Shown piece by piece: positions 24,573-32,367 of a stretch of DNA of 37,751 nucleotides. The notes below the pieces were generated by a model, which saw nothing but the letters and a program-made list of their open reading frames with translations, was not told where the DNA came from and searched no databases. Source of the DNA: an uncultured Collinsella sp. (GTDB taxonomy: Bacteria; Actinomycetota; Coriobacteriia; Coriobacteriales; Coriobacteriaceae); assembly GCA_902493125.1 (NCBI GenBank), contig CABUOF010000013.1:1-37751 (forward strand), read 5' to 3'. Position 1 is the first letter of the stretch. Every line of letters begins with the position of its first letter. The position numbers were made by a program, and so were the translations under genes.

Positions 24573-26189
24573 ATGAAGAAGCTGTACTTTAACGGCGACT
24601 TTGTTCCCATGACCGGCGAGGGCGATACTTTTGAGGCCCTGCTGGTTGCAGACGACGGCACCATCGCGTTTACCGGCTCGCTCGAGGAGGCTCGCGCTCA
24701 GGCAGAGGATGCCGAGGAGATTGATCTCAACGGCGCCTGCCTTATGCCCGGTCTGATTGACCCCCACAGCCACATCTCTGGCTGCACGCAGTACATCGTG
24801 GCTGCCGACCTTAACGGCGCGGCGGATTTCGATGAGATCGTCGAGCGTCTGGCTGCCTTTGCCGAGCAGCGCGGCATTGGCGAGGACGGCGTGATCATGG
24901 GTGTTTCCTACGACCAGAATTCCCTGGCCGAGCATGAGCACCCTAACCGTCACGTGCTCGACCGCGTGAGCGAGACCATTCCGGTTATCGCCGTCCACGC
25001 TTCGAGCCACATGGTTGTTGCCAACACCAAGCTGCTGGAGCTTGCCGGCATTACCGTCGAGACTCCCGATCCCGAGGGCGCTCGCTACGGCCGCGAGGCC
25101 GACGGCACGCCGGACGGTTACTGCGAGGAGCCAGGCGCTATGTGGCCGGTCTTTGCCGTGATTCAGCCGCGTCAGAAGATGGACATGGACGTCATGATCG
25201 GCGAGATGCAGGACATCTACCTGGAAAACGGCATCACCACCTGCCAGGAGGGTGCTACCACCGCCGACTTCGCAGCGCTGTTCTGCGGCCTTGCGAACAA
25301 GGGCCTGCTCAAGATGGACGTCGTGAGCTATCCCATGTACGGCGAGGATGTCGACAAAATCTTGGCCGACCACGAGCCTTTTGTCTCGCAGGACTACACC
25401 GGTCACTTCCGTATCGGCGGCCTCAAGATGTTCTTTGACGGTTCTCCCCAGGGTCGTACGGCGTGGATGACTGAGCCCTACACTCCCGGCGATGAGGGCG
25501 AGGGTTACTGCGGTTATGGCACCATGACCGACAAGGCCGCGTATGACTTTATGCGCAAGGCCATCGACGGCAATCATCAGCTGCTCGCCCATACCAACGG
25601 CGATGCGGCTGCCGACCAGTACCTGCGCGTGTACAAGCGCGCGCTGGAGGATTCGCCTAATCCCGATAAAGCGAGCCTGCACCCGGTCATGATCCACTGC
25701 CAGACTGCCCGCCGCGATCAGTACGAGCAGATGGCCGAGATCAACATGATCCCGTCGATTTTCGCCAGCCATATCTGGTACTGGGCCGACGTGCATCTTA
25801 AGAACTTCGGTCCCGTGCGCGGCGGTCGCGTGTCTGCCTGCCATGACGCTCTGGAGTGCGGCCTGCCGTTTACCTTCCACACCGACACGCCGGTGCTGCG
25901 CCCCAATTTCTTTGAGGCTGTGTGGTGCGCCGCTAAGCGCGTCACCAAGGGCGGCGCTCAGCTGGACGAGAATCAGAAGATCAGCGTGTACGAGGGTCTG
26001 AAGGCCATCACGGTCAACGGCGCTTTCCAGTATGGCGAGCTCGACCGTAAGGGCACGCTCGAGGCCGGCAAGCTGGCCGACTTCTGCATTGTCGAGAAGA
26101 ACCCGCTCAAGATCGAGCTCGACGAGGTGCGCAACCTGCGCGTTCTCGAGACGGTCAAAGAGGGCGAGACTGTCTGGACGCGTAAATAG
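24573..26189 (+). CDS. Amidohydrolase family 3 protein, YtcJ-like
   Basis: A 538-residue metal-dependent hydrolase of the amidohydrolase superfamily. LMPGLIDPHSHISG holds the first HxH metal ligands (His65 and His67). Further ligands are probably in RIGGLKMFFDGSPQGRTAW, LLAHTNGDAA, MIHCQTARRDQYEQM and FTFHTDTPVLRPNFF. The first and last parts (about 1-60 and the end) form the small beta-sandwich. YtcJ-like enzymes hydrolyse amide bonds in various small molecules; the substrate is unknown here. The start is ATG 24573, three bases after the MFS stop, with GAGGAGG in the end of the carrier gene. It shares that carrier's promoter and probably acts on what it imports. A terminator follows. Confidence 0.9.
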   Translation: MKKLYFNGDFVPMTGEGDTFEALLVADDGTIAFTGSLEEARAQAEDAEEIDLNGACLMPGLIDPHSHISGCTQYIVAADLNGAADFDEIVERLAAFAEQRGIGEDGVIMGVSYDQNSLAEHEHPNRHVLDRVSETIPVIAVHASSHMVVANTKLLELAGITVETPDPEGARYGREADGTPDGYCEEPGAMWPVFAVIQPRQKMDMDVMIGEMQDIYLENGITTCQEGATTADFAALFCGLANKGLLKMDVVSYPMYGEDVDKILADHEPFVSQDYTGHFRIGGLKMFFDGSPQGRTAWMTEPYTPGDEGEGYCGYGTMTDKAAYDFMRKAIDGNHQLLAHTNGDAAADQYLRVYKRALEDSPNPDKASLHPVMIHCQTARRDQYEQMAEINMIPSIFASHIWYWADVHLKNFGPVRGGRVSACHDALECGLPFTFHTDTPVLRPNFFEAVWCAAKRVTKGGAQLDENQKISVYEGLKAITVNGAFQYGELDRKGTLEAGKLADFCIVEKNPLKIELDEVRNLRVLETVKEGETVWTRK

Positions 26190-26220
26190 CTTTGTCATGG
26201 CATAGGCCATAGACGCTAAA

Positions 26221-26257
26221 AAGAACCCGTGGCTGCAGGGGCGGTCACGGGTTCTTT
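26221..26257. terminator. Terminator between amidohydrolase and regulator genes
   Basis: AAGAACCCGTG (26221-26231) pairs with CACGGGTTCTT (26246-26256), flanked by A and T runs. Convergent genes on both sides may share it. Confidence 0.8.
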
Positions 26258-26313
26258 GCGCTTAAGCGTATTTGAAGGCTTGCATGGGCACGCGCGATGG
26301 GCGCCCACGCCGT

Positions 26314-26883
26314 CTACCGTTTGAGACCGGCCTCGGATGCGAGCTTGCGGAAGCGCTGTGTGGCCGGAGTGAGGACGCGCTCATCGCTTGGGGCGACGCA
26401 GAGCACCAGGATGTGTTGCAGGCGGTCGCCGGTAAAGCCGACTCGTGTTTCCACGCGGTAATGCACGGCCCCGGTTTGAGCGACATCTTGGGAACATACG
26501 GTCAGCAAGAGCCAAGGTCCGTGCGTGAACGACAGCATCTCGAAGGTGTTCGAGAAGCCGGAGAGCGTGCCACGCCAGAGGCCGTCTTCGACAAGTGCAG
26601 CGTGAAGGGTGCGCGTGAGCATGCGCGCGTGCGAGATATCGAGCTCGCGCTCGGGAAGACCGCCGGCAAGCGGGGCGTCGTCGAGTGCGTGGGGGCATCC
26701 AAGCTTCATGAGCAGCAGCTCGATGCGGCTGCGATCGGCGTCATCGATGGCATTGCTCAGCACGCAGAGTGGAAGCGTCGTCTTGATGGGGTCGAATGAG
26801 ACCAGGAAGTCGAGGCTGCTGTGCTTGGGGTCTGATTCAATCTCGGCGACTTCTGTTTCGGTCAGCACACGCGCGACCCGCAT
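26314..26883 (-). pseudogene. C-terminal part (EIIB end/EIIA-like) of a frameshifted PRD-type regulator
   Basis: A 189-residue open frame that continues the regulator encoded just upstream. Its first codons MRVARVLTETEVAEIESD... correspond to the second half of an EIIB-like fold whose first half, VGLVVNCGIEQVFYARDRL, ends the other frame. The two frames overlap by 22 bp and differ by one base, at CCTGCATGCGGG. The start ATG at 26883 has no ribosome site (GAGCGG lies too far upstream). So this is most likely one gene broken by a single-base deletion, not an independent gene. A sequencing error is the main alternative; a programmed slip is not supported by any slippery heptamer. The C-terminal part has EIIA-like character but no clear catalytic His was assigned. 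Confidence 0.65.
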
Positions 26884-28145
26884 GCAGGGAAGAGCCGCTC
26901 AAGTCGATCGCGCGCATAGAAGACCTGCTCAATGCCGCAGTTGACCACGAGTCCGACACGCCATTGATCGTGCGAGGACAGGCCGTCCATATACGAGAGC
27001 AATAGCATCGCCAGGCGCGTCACGTCGGTCTGGTATAGATTCAGCCCAGATAGGCCGGGCGCGTCGCGCAGCACCTCGGACAGGCGCATAAACGAGGCCA
27101 TGTTTTCGTATCGCACCGTCCAGGTGTTTTCCTGGGGCAGTGAGATGGCGCGTTCATAGCGCATGTGAGTTTGTCCGGCTTCGATGAGCGCGGCACAGGG
27201 CTTTTCGAGATGAAGCGGCGGTCGCGTGCCAAAGCGTTCGCCGAGAGCGCAGAATAGCTCTTCGGTGAGGCGTGCCGCCTCGGGTGTGGGCTGATATGTG
27301 CGCTGGAACTCGGGCGTCCAGCGGCGCGTGGAGACCGTAAAGAGGTCGCGGATGATGCCGCGCTCGTTGGAGGAGACCTCGATGCCGAAGTGCTGCTCAA
27401 TGCGGTTGGCGACGTCGTCGTACACAACGGGAATCGTCGAGGTGTAACCAGCGACCTCTTTGCCCTTAAGAATGCGCAGGGTCATAATCTGCAGGTAGAC
27501 GGCAAGCTGGTGGCGGGCGTTATCGGTGTATAGTGTTCGACTTTCGCGCTCGACGTAGGCGATGAGGTCGTTGAAGAATTGCTCGTTGCCGCCAAAGAGC
27601 TGCGGCTCAATGCGACGTTTCATGGCGGTCGACGCGAGCTCAAACAGATAGTAGACGACGAAGAATCGGATGTACTCCTCGGGACCCTCAACCGTAATGC
27701 GGCGCCCGCGTACGATTTGAGCTCCAAACGGCGTCAAGAGCTCGTTCCACGTACGCAGGTCGTCTTGGGCCTGCTGTTTGTTGGTGAGGATGGCCCGCGC
27801 AAGTGATTCGGTGGTGTATTGGTGCCGGTAGTCGCAGGTGAGCAGCAACATGCCGCGATAGAAGCGGTCAAGACCGGCGTCCATGGAAAGCGAACGCTCC
27901 TTGATGATGTCAGAGATTTTGCCGCACTGTGCACTGTCGCCATCAATGCGGATGCCGTTGCCGCGCTTGGAGACAATTGCCGCCTGGATGCCCATCTCGT
28001 CAAGGAAGGCGTTAGCGGCCCGCATGTCGTTACGGATGGTGCGCTCCGAGCAAGCAAGGGCATCGGAGATATCGACCGTTGGGGTGTAGCCCGCCTGACC
28101 GAGCAGGATTTTAAGTAGCTTTGCTTGTCGCTGATTGATGCTCAT
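26862..28145 (-). CDS. PRD/BglG-MtlR-type transcriptional regulator, N-terminal part (frameshifted)
   Basis: A 427-residue frame. Residues about 1-65 form an HTH_11-like winged helix (TVDISDALACSERTIRNDMRA), followed by a second Mga-like helix region (TTESLARAILTNKQQAQDDL), two PTS regulation-like domains rich in predicted helix, and the beginning of an EIIB-type domain (RVGLVVNCGIEQVFYARDRL, with the Cys of the phosphorylation site) before a premature end at LFPACGSRVC. Such regulators respond to PTS sugar phosphorylation. It starts at 28145 after AGGGAG and is divergent from MFS carrier 2, 144 bp away, so it likely controls it or the paralogous carrier. Loss of the EIIB/EIIA end would change its sensing. 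I regard the pair as one disrupted gene. Confidence 0.75.
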   Translation of the reverse strand: MSINQRQAKLLKILLGQAGYTPTVDISDALACSERTIRNDMRAANAFLDEMGIQAAIVSKRGNGIRIDGDSAQCGKISDIIKERSLSMDAGLDRFYRGMLLLTCDYRHQYTTESLARAILTNKQQAQDDLRTWNELLTPFGAQIVRGRRITVEGPEEYIRFFVVYYLFELASTAMKRRIEPQLFGGNEQFFNDLIAYVERESRTLYTDNARHQLAVYLQIMTLRILKGKEVAGYTSTIPVVYDDVANRIEQHFGIEVSSNERGIIRDLFTVSTRRWTPEFQRTYQPTPEAARLTEELFCALGERFGTRPPLHLEKPCAALIEAGQTHMRYERAISLPQENTWTVRYENMASFMRLSEVLRDAPGLSGLNLYQTDVTRLAMLLLSYMDGLSSHDQWRVGLVVNCGIEQVFYARDRLERLFPACGSRVC

Positions 28146-28176
28146 GGGGCTCCCTAGGATCGTGAGAAAGCTCTAT

Positions 28177-28277
28177 TTGCCGTATATCTGGAAAAGAGCG
28201 TGGCACCTGTCATGATACGCATTTTTTATGATGGATAGAGGGAGGGTTGATCTTAAATCCTTGCCACATATACGGAA
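28177..28277. promoter_or_regulatory. Divergent promoter region with two imperfect TTGCC(G)TA sites
   Basis: Between the regulator and MFS carrier 2: TTGCCGTATATCTGGAAA (28177-28194) and TTGCCACATATACGGAA (28261-28277). Both resemble the palindrome at 22824. They could be binding sites for the divergent regulator; this is inference. Confidence 0.45.
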
Positions 28278-28289
28278 TGAAAAAAGCGG

Positions 28290-29906
28290 ATGGTGATGTG
28301 CATGAATCGCGCGTTTTCGAACTCGGGGATGGAGCCTATGGCGCCTTCTCGTCTGGCGCGACTGGCGCCGTTGATCGTGCTGGCATGCGCTCAAGTGGGC
28401 ACCTCGGCAGATAACGGCGCGTTTTCGGTCGCCATGGCCGAGATGATGCGCGTGTTTGGATGTCCGCTCTCGGACGTGCAGATGGCGAGCACGGTCTATT
28501 CGCTTATGGCGGGCACCTTTATGCTCGCGAGTGGTTTGCTCGGCATGGTTATCGGGTGGTGCCGCAACTTCCGCGCCGGATTGGTGCTTGCCGTGGTGGG
28601 AGAGCTGCTGTGCGCGTTTTCACCGAGCATCGAGCTGCTTATTTGGGGTGGCCGACTGATGGTCGGGCTGGGCGCAAGCCTCATTATCCCTTCGGTGCTG
28701 GGCATGGTGTCTATGCTGTACGAAGGCGAGGAGCGTAAGCAGGCGTACGGCGTGATCGCCGCATCGGCGGCTCTTGCGACGATTATTCCTATCGCGTTGG
28801 GTATTCTGGTCGATATCGCAGGTTTTCGCGTGACCTTTGGCGTGCTCGCGGCCTATTTCGTGGCCCTGCTCGTTGCGAGCGCAAAGCTGCCGACGGGCGG
28901 CGGGCTGCATGCGGGCAAGTTTGACGCGCCGGGCGCGGTTATTGCCTCGCTGGGGCTGTTCGCTGTCATGTGCGGTCTTTCGCGCATCTCGACGTGGGGC
29001 GTATTTGCTCCCTTGCCGCAGGCTCCCTTTACGATTGCCGGCATTTCTCCTGCTTTGCCCATTGTCGGCGTCGGCCTGCTATTGCTGGGGATACTGATTC
29101 CGGTCGAGCGTTGGATGGAGCGCACCCACGGCATAGCGATTTTGCCGTCGAGCTTTGTGCGCAATTCCACCGTCCGTGCCGGCGTCGTCGCCATTGCTCT
29201 GCCGTTTTTCTACATGGGCGCTCAGGGTCTGGTCGGCACTTCGTACTATCAGCTTGTGATTGGCCTTGGCGGCATGAAGACAGCGCTTTTGGGCATCATC
29301 TCGGGTGTGCCCATGCTGGTGCTCGCAATGTTTGTGCCGCGAAAGTTTCCGCAGCTTAAGCCCTGGTCTGTGGTGCGTACGGGCTATGTCTTTATGGCGG
29401 CGGCATGTGTGAGCATGGCGTTTGGCGTGCGCGCGTCCGAGCTTACGCCCATTATGGTGGTCGGCACGCTCTTTGGTGGCGTGGGCGTTGGCCTGGTGAA
29501 CTCGCAGGCCAACAACATCGTTGCCTCCGCTGTACCGCCGAGTGATGCCCAGCAATCGGGCGGCATCCAGGGTGCGGCGCGTAACCTAGGCCTCGCGTTG
29601 GGCTCTGCCGCCATGGGTTCGGTCCTGCTTATCGCCGTCAACACCGGTCTCGATGCACGTATTGATGCGAGCAATGTGGTCGACACACAGAGTAAAGCGG
29701 CGCTCGAAGAGGTTGTTTATACCTACGAGAGTGACACTGCGTTTACGGCGCGCCTGGAATCGATGGGCGTTGCGCCCGAGGCACAGGGGGAGCTCTTGGC
29801 GGACAATGCCGAGGTTCGCGCAAAGTCGGCGGCCACGGCCTTCTACGTGGTGGCCGGCCTAGCTGTTGCGGCGCTCGCAACAACCTTCCCCAAACAGACC
29901 ACATAG
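28290..29906 (+). CDS. MFS transporter, DHA2-like, 14 helices (carrier 2)
   Basis: A 538-residue major-facilitator carrier, clearly paralogous to the carrier at 22953 (same length, shared segments such as LACAQVGTSADNGAFSVAMAE, QAPFTIAGISPALPIVGVG and NSQANNIVASAVPPSDAQQSGG). It has about 14 predicted helices and its substrate is unknown. The GTG/ATG choice is not decisive: ATG 28290 lacks a clear ribosome site, and the downstream ATG at 28302 (MNRAFSNSGMEP) is an alternative. It is divergent from the split PRD-type regulator, which probably controls it. A palindromic repeat (family A, copy 4) starts three bases after the stop. Codon bias is weaker than in carrier 1. Confidence 0.88.
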   Translation: MVMCMNRAFSNSGMEPMAPSRLARLAPLIVLACAQVGTSADNGAFSVAMAEMMRVFGCPLSDVQMASTVYSLMAGTFMLASGLLGMVIGWCRNFRAGLVLAVVGELLCAFSPSIELLIWGGRLMVGLGASLIIPSVLGMVSMLYEGEERKQAYGVIAASAALATIIPIALGILVDIAGFRVTFGVLAAYFVALLVASAKLPTGGGLHAGKFDAPGAVIASLGLFAVMCGLSRISTWGVFAPLPQAPFTIAGISPALPIVGVGLLLLGILIPVERWMERTHGIAILPSSFVRNSTVRAGVVAIALPFFYMGAQGLVGTSYYQLVIGLGGMKTALLGIISGVPMLVLAMFVPRKFPQLKPWSVVRTGYVFMAAACVSMAFGVRASELTPIMVVGTLFGGVGVGLVNSQANNIVASAVPPSDAQQSGGIQGAARNLGLALGSAAMGSVLLIAVNTGLDARIDASNVVDTQSKAALEEVVYTYESDTAFTARLESMGVAPEAQGELLADNAEVRAKSAATAFYVVAGLAVAALATTFPKQTT

Positions 29907-29908
29907 AC

Positions 29909-29964
29909 GAAAACCTACCAAAAAGGGACAGGTTTGTTTTGGCAAGTTTTATCTGGGGAAACGC
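29909..29964 (-). repeat. Palindromic repeat family A, copy 4 (inverted)
   Basis: Reverse strand copy. Arms AAAACCTACCAAAA (29910-29923) and TTTTGGCAAGTTTT (29937-29950) match 12 of 14, with AAGGGACAGG in the loop. Its reverse complement shares the 19-bp GCGTTTCCCCAGATAAAAC with copy 1. It begins just after the carrier 2 stop codon. Confidence 0.85.
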
Positions 29965-29979
29965 CGTTGCCAGCGCGAT

Positions 29980-30014
29980 CACCACGAAGGTGCCTGTCTC
30001 CATTGTGGTGGTTT
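29980..30014. repeat. Palindromic repeat family B, copy 2 (degenerate)
   Basis: CACCACGAAGG (29980-29990) and CATTGTGGTG (30001-30010) around TGCCTGTCTC. Degraded relative to copies 1 and 3. Confidence 0.75.
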
Positions 30015-30036
30015 TTGCTGCCCGGGCCTTCAATTT

Positions 30037-30170
30037 CTCGATCTGTAACATCTGGACGGTAAAACCGGCTCTATCTGTTACAGAACGAGACATAGTGCAG
30101 GGGTCGAACCGTAATGTCTCGATCTGTAACACTAAGCCGGCTTTCTGAGCTCCAGATGTTACAGATCGAG
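30037..30170. repeat. Nested palindrome family D, alternating CTCGATCTGTAACA
   Basis: CTCGATCTGTAACATCTGGA (30037-30056) is the exact reverse complement of 30151-30170. Inside lies a second inverted pair, TGTTACAGAACGAGAC (30076-30091) and GTCTCGATCTGTAACA (30116-30131). The 14-bp core thus occurs four times in alternating orientation (+,-,+,-). AACCGGCT and AGCCGGCT add a further near-inverted pair. The arrangement is like a BIME. It lies within the 496-bp gap 29907-30402, which contains no gene. Confidence 0.85.
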
Positions 30171-30197
30171 ATCTTTCGCAGGGACAGAGCGCCGCCT

Positions 30198-30248
30198 CGG
30201 TCCAAACCACCACGAAGGTGCCTGTCCCCTTTGTGGTGGTTTGGACCG
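30198..30248. repeat. Palindromic repeat family B, copy 3
   Basis: A 21-bp arm (30198-30218) matches the reverse complement of 30228-30248 at 20 of 21 positions, with TGCCTGTCC between the arms. The arms are longer than in copy 1 because CGGTCC/GGACCG is added. Confidence 0.85.
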
Positions 30249-30268
30249 GCTGGGCATGTGTGCATCGG

Positions 30269-30305
30269 GTGGTATCTAAGTTGAGATACCACTTCTGGTA
30301 TATCA
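30269..30305. promoter_or_regulatory. Operator-like TGGTATNTNA repeats upstream of glmS
   Basis: GTGGTATCT (30269-30277) and AGATACCAC (30284-30292) form a perfect dyad, and TGGTATATCA (30296-30305) is a third copy. The motif TGGTATCTAA/TGGTATCTCA/TGGTATATCA resembles GntR/HutC-family NagR/DasR sites (TGGT-x4-ACCA type), known to sense amino-sugar phosphate. A link to glmS control is inference. Confidence 0.55.
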
Positions 30306-30402
30306 GCTTGCGCTTGCGTGAGTACAATACTCGAACGTTGTACGTCTCAGCGCCCCTTGTGCGTGGACGTCTTGCAGTCACGCGAACGAAGGGATTTATC
30401 TT

Positions 30403-32250
30403 ATGTGCGGAATCGTCGGCTACACCGGCTCTGATATTGCAAAGAACATCCTGGTCACGGGCCTCAAGCGTATGGAGTATCGCGGCTATGACTCCTCGGG
30501 TGTTGCGCTCGAGGTGGGCGAGGGCGCCGCGGCGCACCTCGATGTCATCCGTCGCGTGGGCAAGGTCGCGGGCTTGGAGAGCGAGCTTTCCAACATTGAC
30601 AGCGACGCTACCTGCGGTATCGGCCACACCCGTTGGGCCACCCACGGCAAGCCCTCCGTCGTTAACGCTCACCCCCACACCAGCTGCGACGGTCGTATCG
30701 CCATCGTCCACAACGGCATCATCGAGAACTTCGCCGAGCTGCGCGAAGAGCTGGAGGGCCGCGGCCATCACTTTAAGAGCGAGACCGATACCGAGGTCTT
30801 CGCGCATCTGATCGAAGAGGCTTATGTCGAGGCGCACGACCTGATGGCCTCCGTGCGCGAGGCTTGCACCCACGTGGTTGGTGCCTATGGTCTGGCCGCC
30901 GTGTGCGCTGACGAGCCCGGCGTGATCGCCGTGGCCCGCAAGGATTCCCCGATCGTAGTCGGCGTGGGCGAAACCGGTTCCTATGTTGCTTCCGATGTCA
31001 TCGCGCTCATCGACGCCACCCGCGATGTCGTGGTGCTCGAGGACGGTCAGTTTGCCAAGCTCACGCCCGCAGGCGTCGAGTACACCGACGAGGCTGGCAA
31101 CGTTATCGAGCCCAAGGTCACCCACATCGACTGGGACCTGGACATGGCAGAAAAGGGCGGTTATCCCGACTTTATGCTCAAGGAAATCCACGAGCAGCCG
31201 CGCGTCGTGCGCGACACGCTGGTCGGTCGTATGACGCCGGCCGGCGAGCTTGACATCGACGAACTGGGCCTTTCGCTCGAGGAACTCAACGACATCGACC
31301 GCGTCTACGTGATCGCTTGCGGCACTAGCTATCACGCTGGCCTCATTGCTAAGAATCTCATTGAGGGCTGGGCTCGCATCCCGACCGAGGTGGAGGCGGC
31401 CAGCGAGTTCCGTTACCGCAATCCCATCATTACGCCGACGACGCTTGTCGTTGCCGTGTCCCAGTCGGGCGAGACGGCCGATACCCTTGCCGCTATTCGC
31501 GACGCGCGCATCAAGGGTGCCAAGGTCTTCGGCATCACCAACGTGGTGGGCAGCCCCGTGGCGCGTGAGAGCGACGGCGTCATCTACACCAAGGCCAACA
31601 AGGAGATCGCGGTCGCCTCGACCAAGAGCTTCATCGGCCAGGTCGTGAGCCTTACGCTTTTGGCCCTGCTGCTGGCGCAGGTCAAGTACCGCTTGACCAC
31701 CAAGCAGGCGCGCATGCTGTTCCGCGAGCTTTCCGATACGGCCGAGCAGATCCAGTGGATTTTGGATACCCAAACCGAGGCCGTTCATGAGGCCGCCCTG
31801 CTGTGCAAGGACGCGCAGTCGGCGCTGTTCGTGGGCCGTGGCATGGGTGCCGCTATTTCCTACGAGGGCGCGCTCAAGCTCAAGGAGGTCAGCTACCTGC
31901 ACGCCGAGGCCTACGCCGCCGGTGAGATGAAGCACGGCCCCATTGCCCTGATCGACCCGGGCTTCCCTGTCATCGCTGTGGCCACCAAGAGTGCCACCTA
32001 CGACAAGACCGTGTCGAACCTTATGGAGTGCAAGGCGCGCGGCGCCAAGGTCATCGTCGTTGCCACCGAGGGCGACGAGGAGATCAACAAGATCGCCGAC
32101 TGCATCATCCGCGTGCCGGCAGTCCGCGACGTGTTCAGCCCCATCACGGCGAGCGTCCCGCTGCAGCTGCTCGCCCGCGAGGTCGCCATCCTGCGCGGCT
32201 GCGACGTCGACCAGCCCCGTAACCTGGCCAAGAGCGTCACGGTAGAGTAG
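30403..32250 (+). CDS. glmS: Glutamine-fructose-6-phosphate aminotransferase (isomerizing)
   Basis: A 615-residue cytoplasmic enzyme that makes glucosamine-6-phosphate from fructose-6-phosphate and glutamine, the first step to UDP-GlcNAc and cell wall. The N-terminus MCGIVGYTG exposes the catalytic Cys2 of the class II glutaminase domain, with CGIGHTRWATHG and HNGIIEN. Two SIS domains follow, with CGTSYHAGL, SQSGETADTLAAI and STKSFIGQ, and the C-terminal tail ends PRNLAKSVTVE, the standard ending. The ATG at 30403 follows AAGGGA. Upstream is a gene-free region with stacked palindromes and TGGTAT operator-like sites. The ribozyme seen in Firmicutes glmS leaders is not recognised here. A terminator follows. 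Confidence 0.97.
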   Translation: MCGIVGYTGSDIAKNILVTGLKRMEYRGYDSSGVALEVGEGAAAHLDVIRRVGKVAGLESELSNIDSDATCGIGHTRWATHGKPSVVNAHPHTSCDGRIAIVHNGIIENFAELREELEGRGHHFKSETDTEVFAHLIEEAYVEAHDLMASVREACTHVVGAYGLAAVCADEPGVIAVARKDSPIVVGVGETGSYVASDVIALIDATRDVVVLEDGQFAKLTPAGVEYTDEAGNVIEPKVTHIDWDLDMAEKGGYPDFMLKEIHEQPRVVRDTLVGRMTPAGELDIDELGLSLEELNDIDRVYVIACGTSYHAGLIAKNLIEGWARIPTEVEAASEFRYRNPIITPTTLVVAVSQSGETADTLAAIRDARIKGAKVFGITNVVGSPVARESDGVIYTKANKEIAVASTKSFIGQVVSLTLLALLLAQVKYRLTTKQARMLFRELSDTAEQIQWILDTQTEAVHEAALLCKDAQSALFVGRGMGAAISYEGALKLKEVSYLHAEAYAAGEMKHGPIALIDPGFPVIAVATKSATYDKTVSNLMECKARGAKVIVVATEGDEEINKIADCIIRVPAVRDVFSPITASVPLQLLAREVAILRGCDVDQPRNLAKSVTVE

Positions 32251-32273
32251 TTGGTTCCGCCGTTCTAGCGACT

Positions 32274-32313
32274 AAGGCCCGGCTCCGCATCAAGACGGAG
32301 CCGAGCCTTTTTT
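32274..32313 (+). terminator. Terminator after glmS
   Basis: AAGGCCCGGCTCCG (32274-32287) pairs with CGGAGCCGAGCCTT (32296-32309), one mismatch, then a T6 run. Confidence 0.88.
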
Positions 32314-32321
32314 GCATTTGA

Positions 32322-32367
32322 CCAGATAAAACCTGCCAAAATGAACCTGTCCCTTTTTGGCAGGTTA
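32322..32367 (+). repeat. Palindromic repeat family A, copy 3
   Basis: CCAGATAAAACC..., arms AACCTGCCAAAA (32330-32341) and TTTTGGCAGGTT (32355-32366), loop with AACCTGTCCC. The last bases supply the stop codon (TAA on the minus strand, 32365-32367) of the GntR-type gene. Confidence 0.85.

Noticed and set aside
22914..26210. 1098-codon open frame on the minus strand
   Set aside because: It runs antisense through the MFS carrier and amidohydrolase genes. Its composition is low-complexity (His, Gly, Val, Leu) and it arises from codon bias of the real genes on the plus strand.
30250..30402. glmS ribozyme in the glmS leader
   Set aside because: I could not recognise the conserved core or pseudoknot sequence, and operator-like repeats occupy the region. 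A covariance-model search for the glmS ribozyme would settle it.
29743..31935. 730-codon open frame on the minus strand
   Set aside because: Antisense to glmS and to the end of carrier 2, running through the palindromic cluster. No family motifs; glmS explains the sequence.
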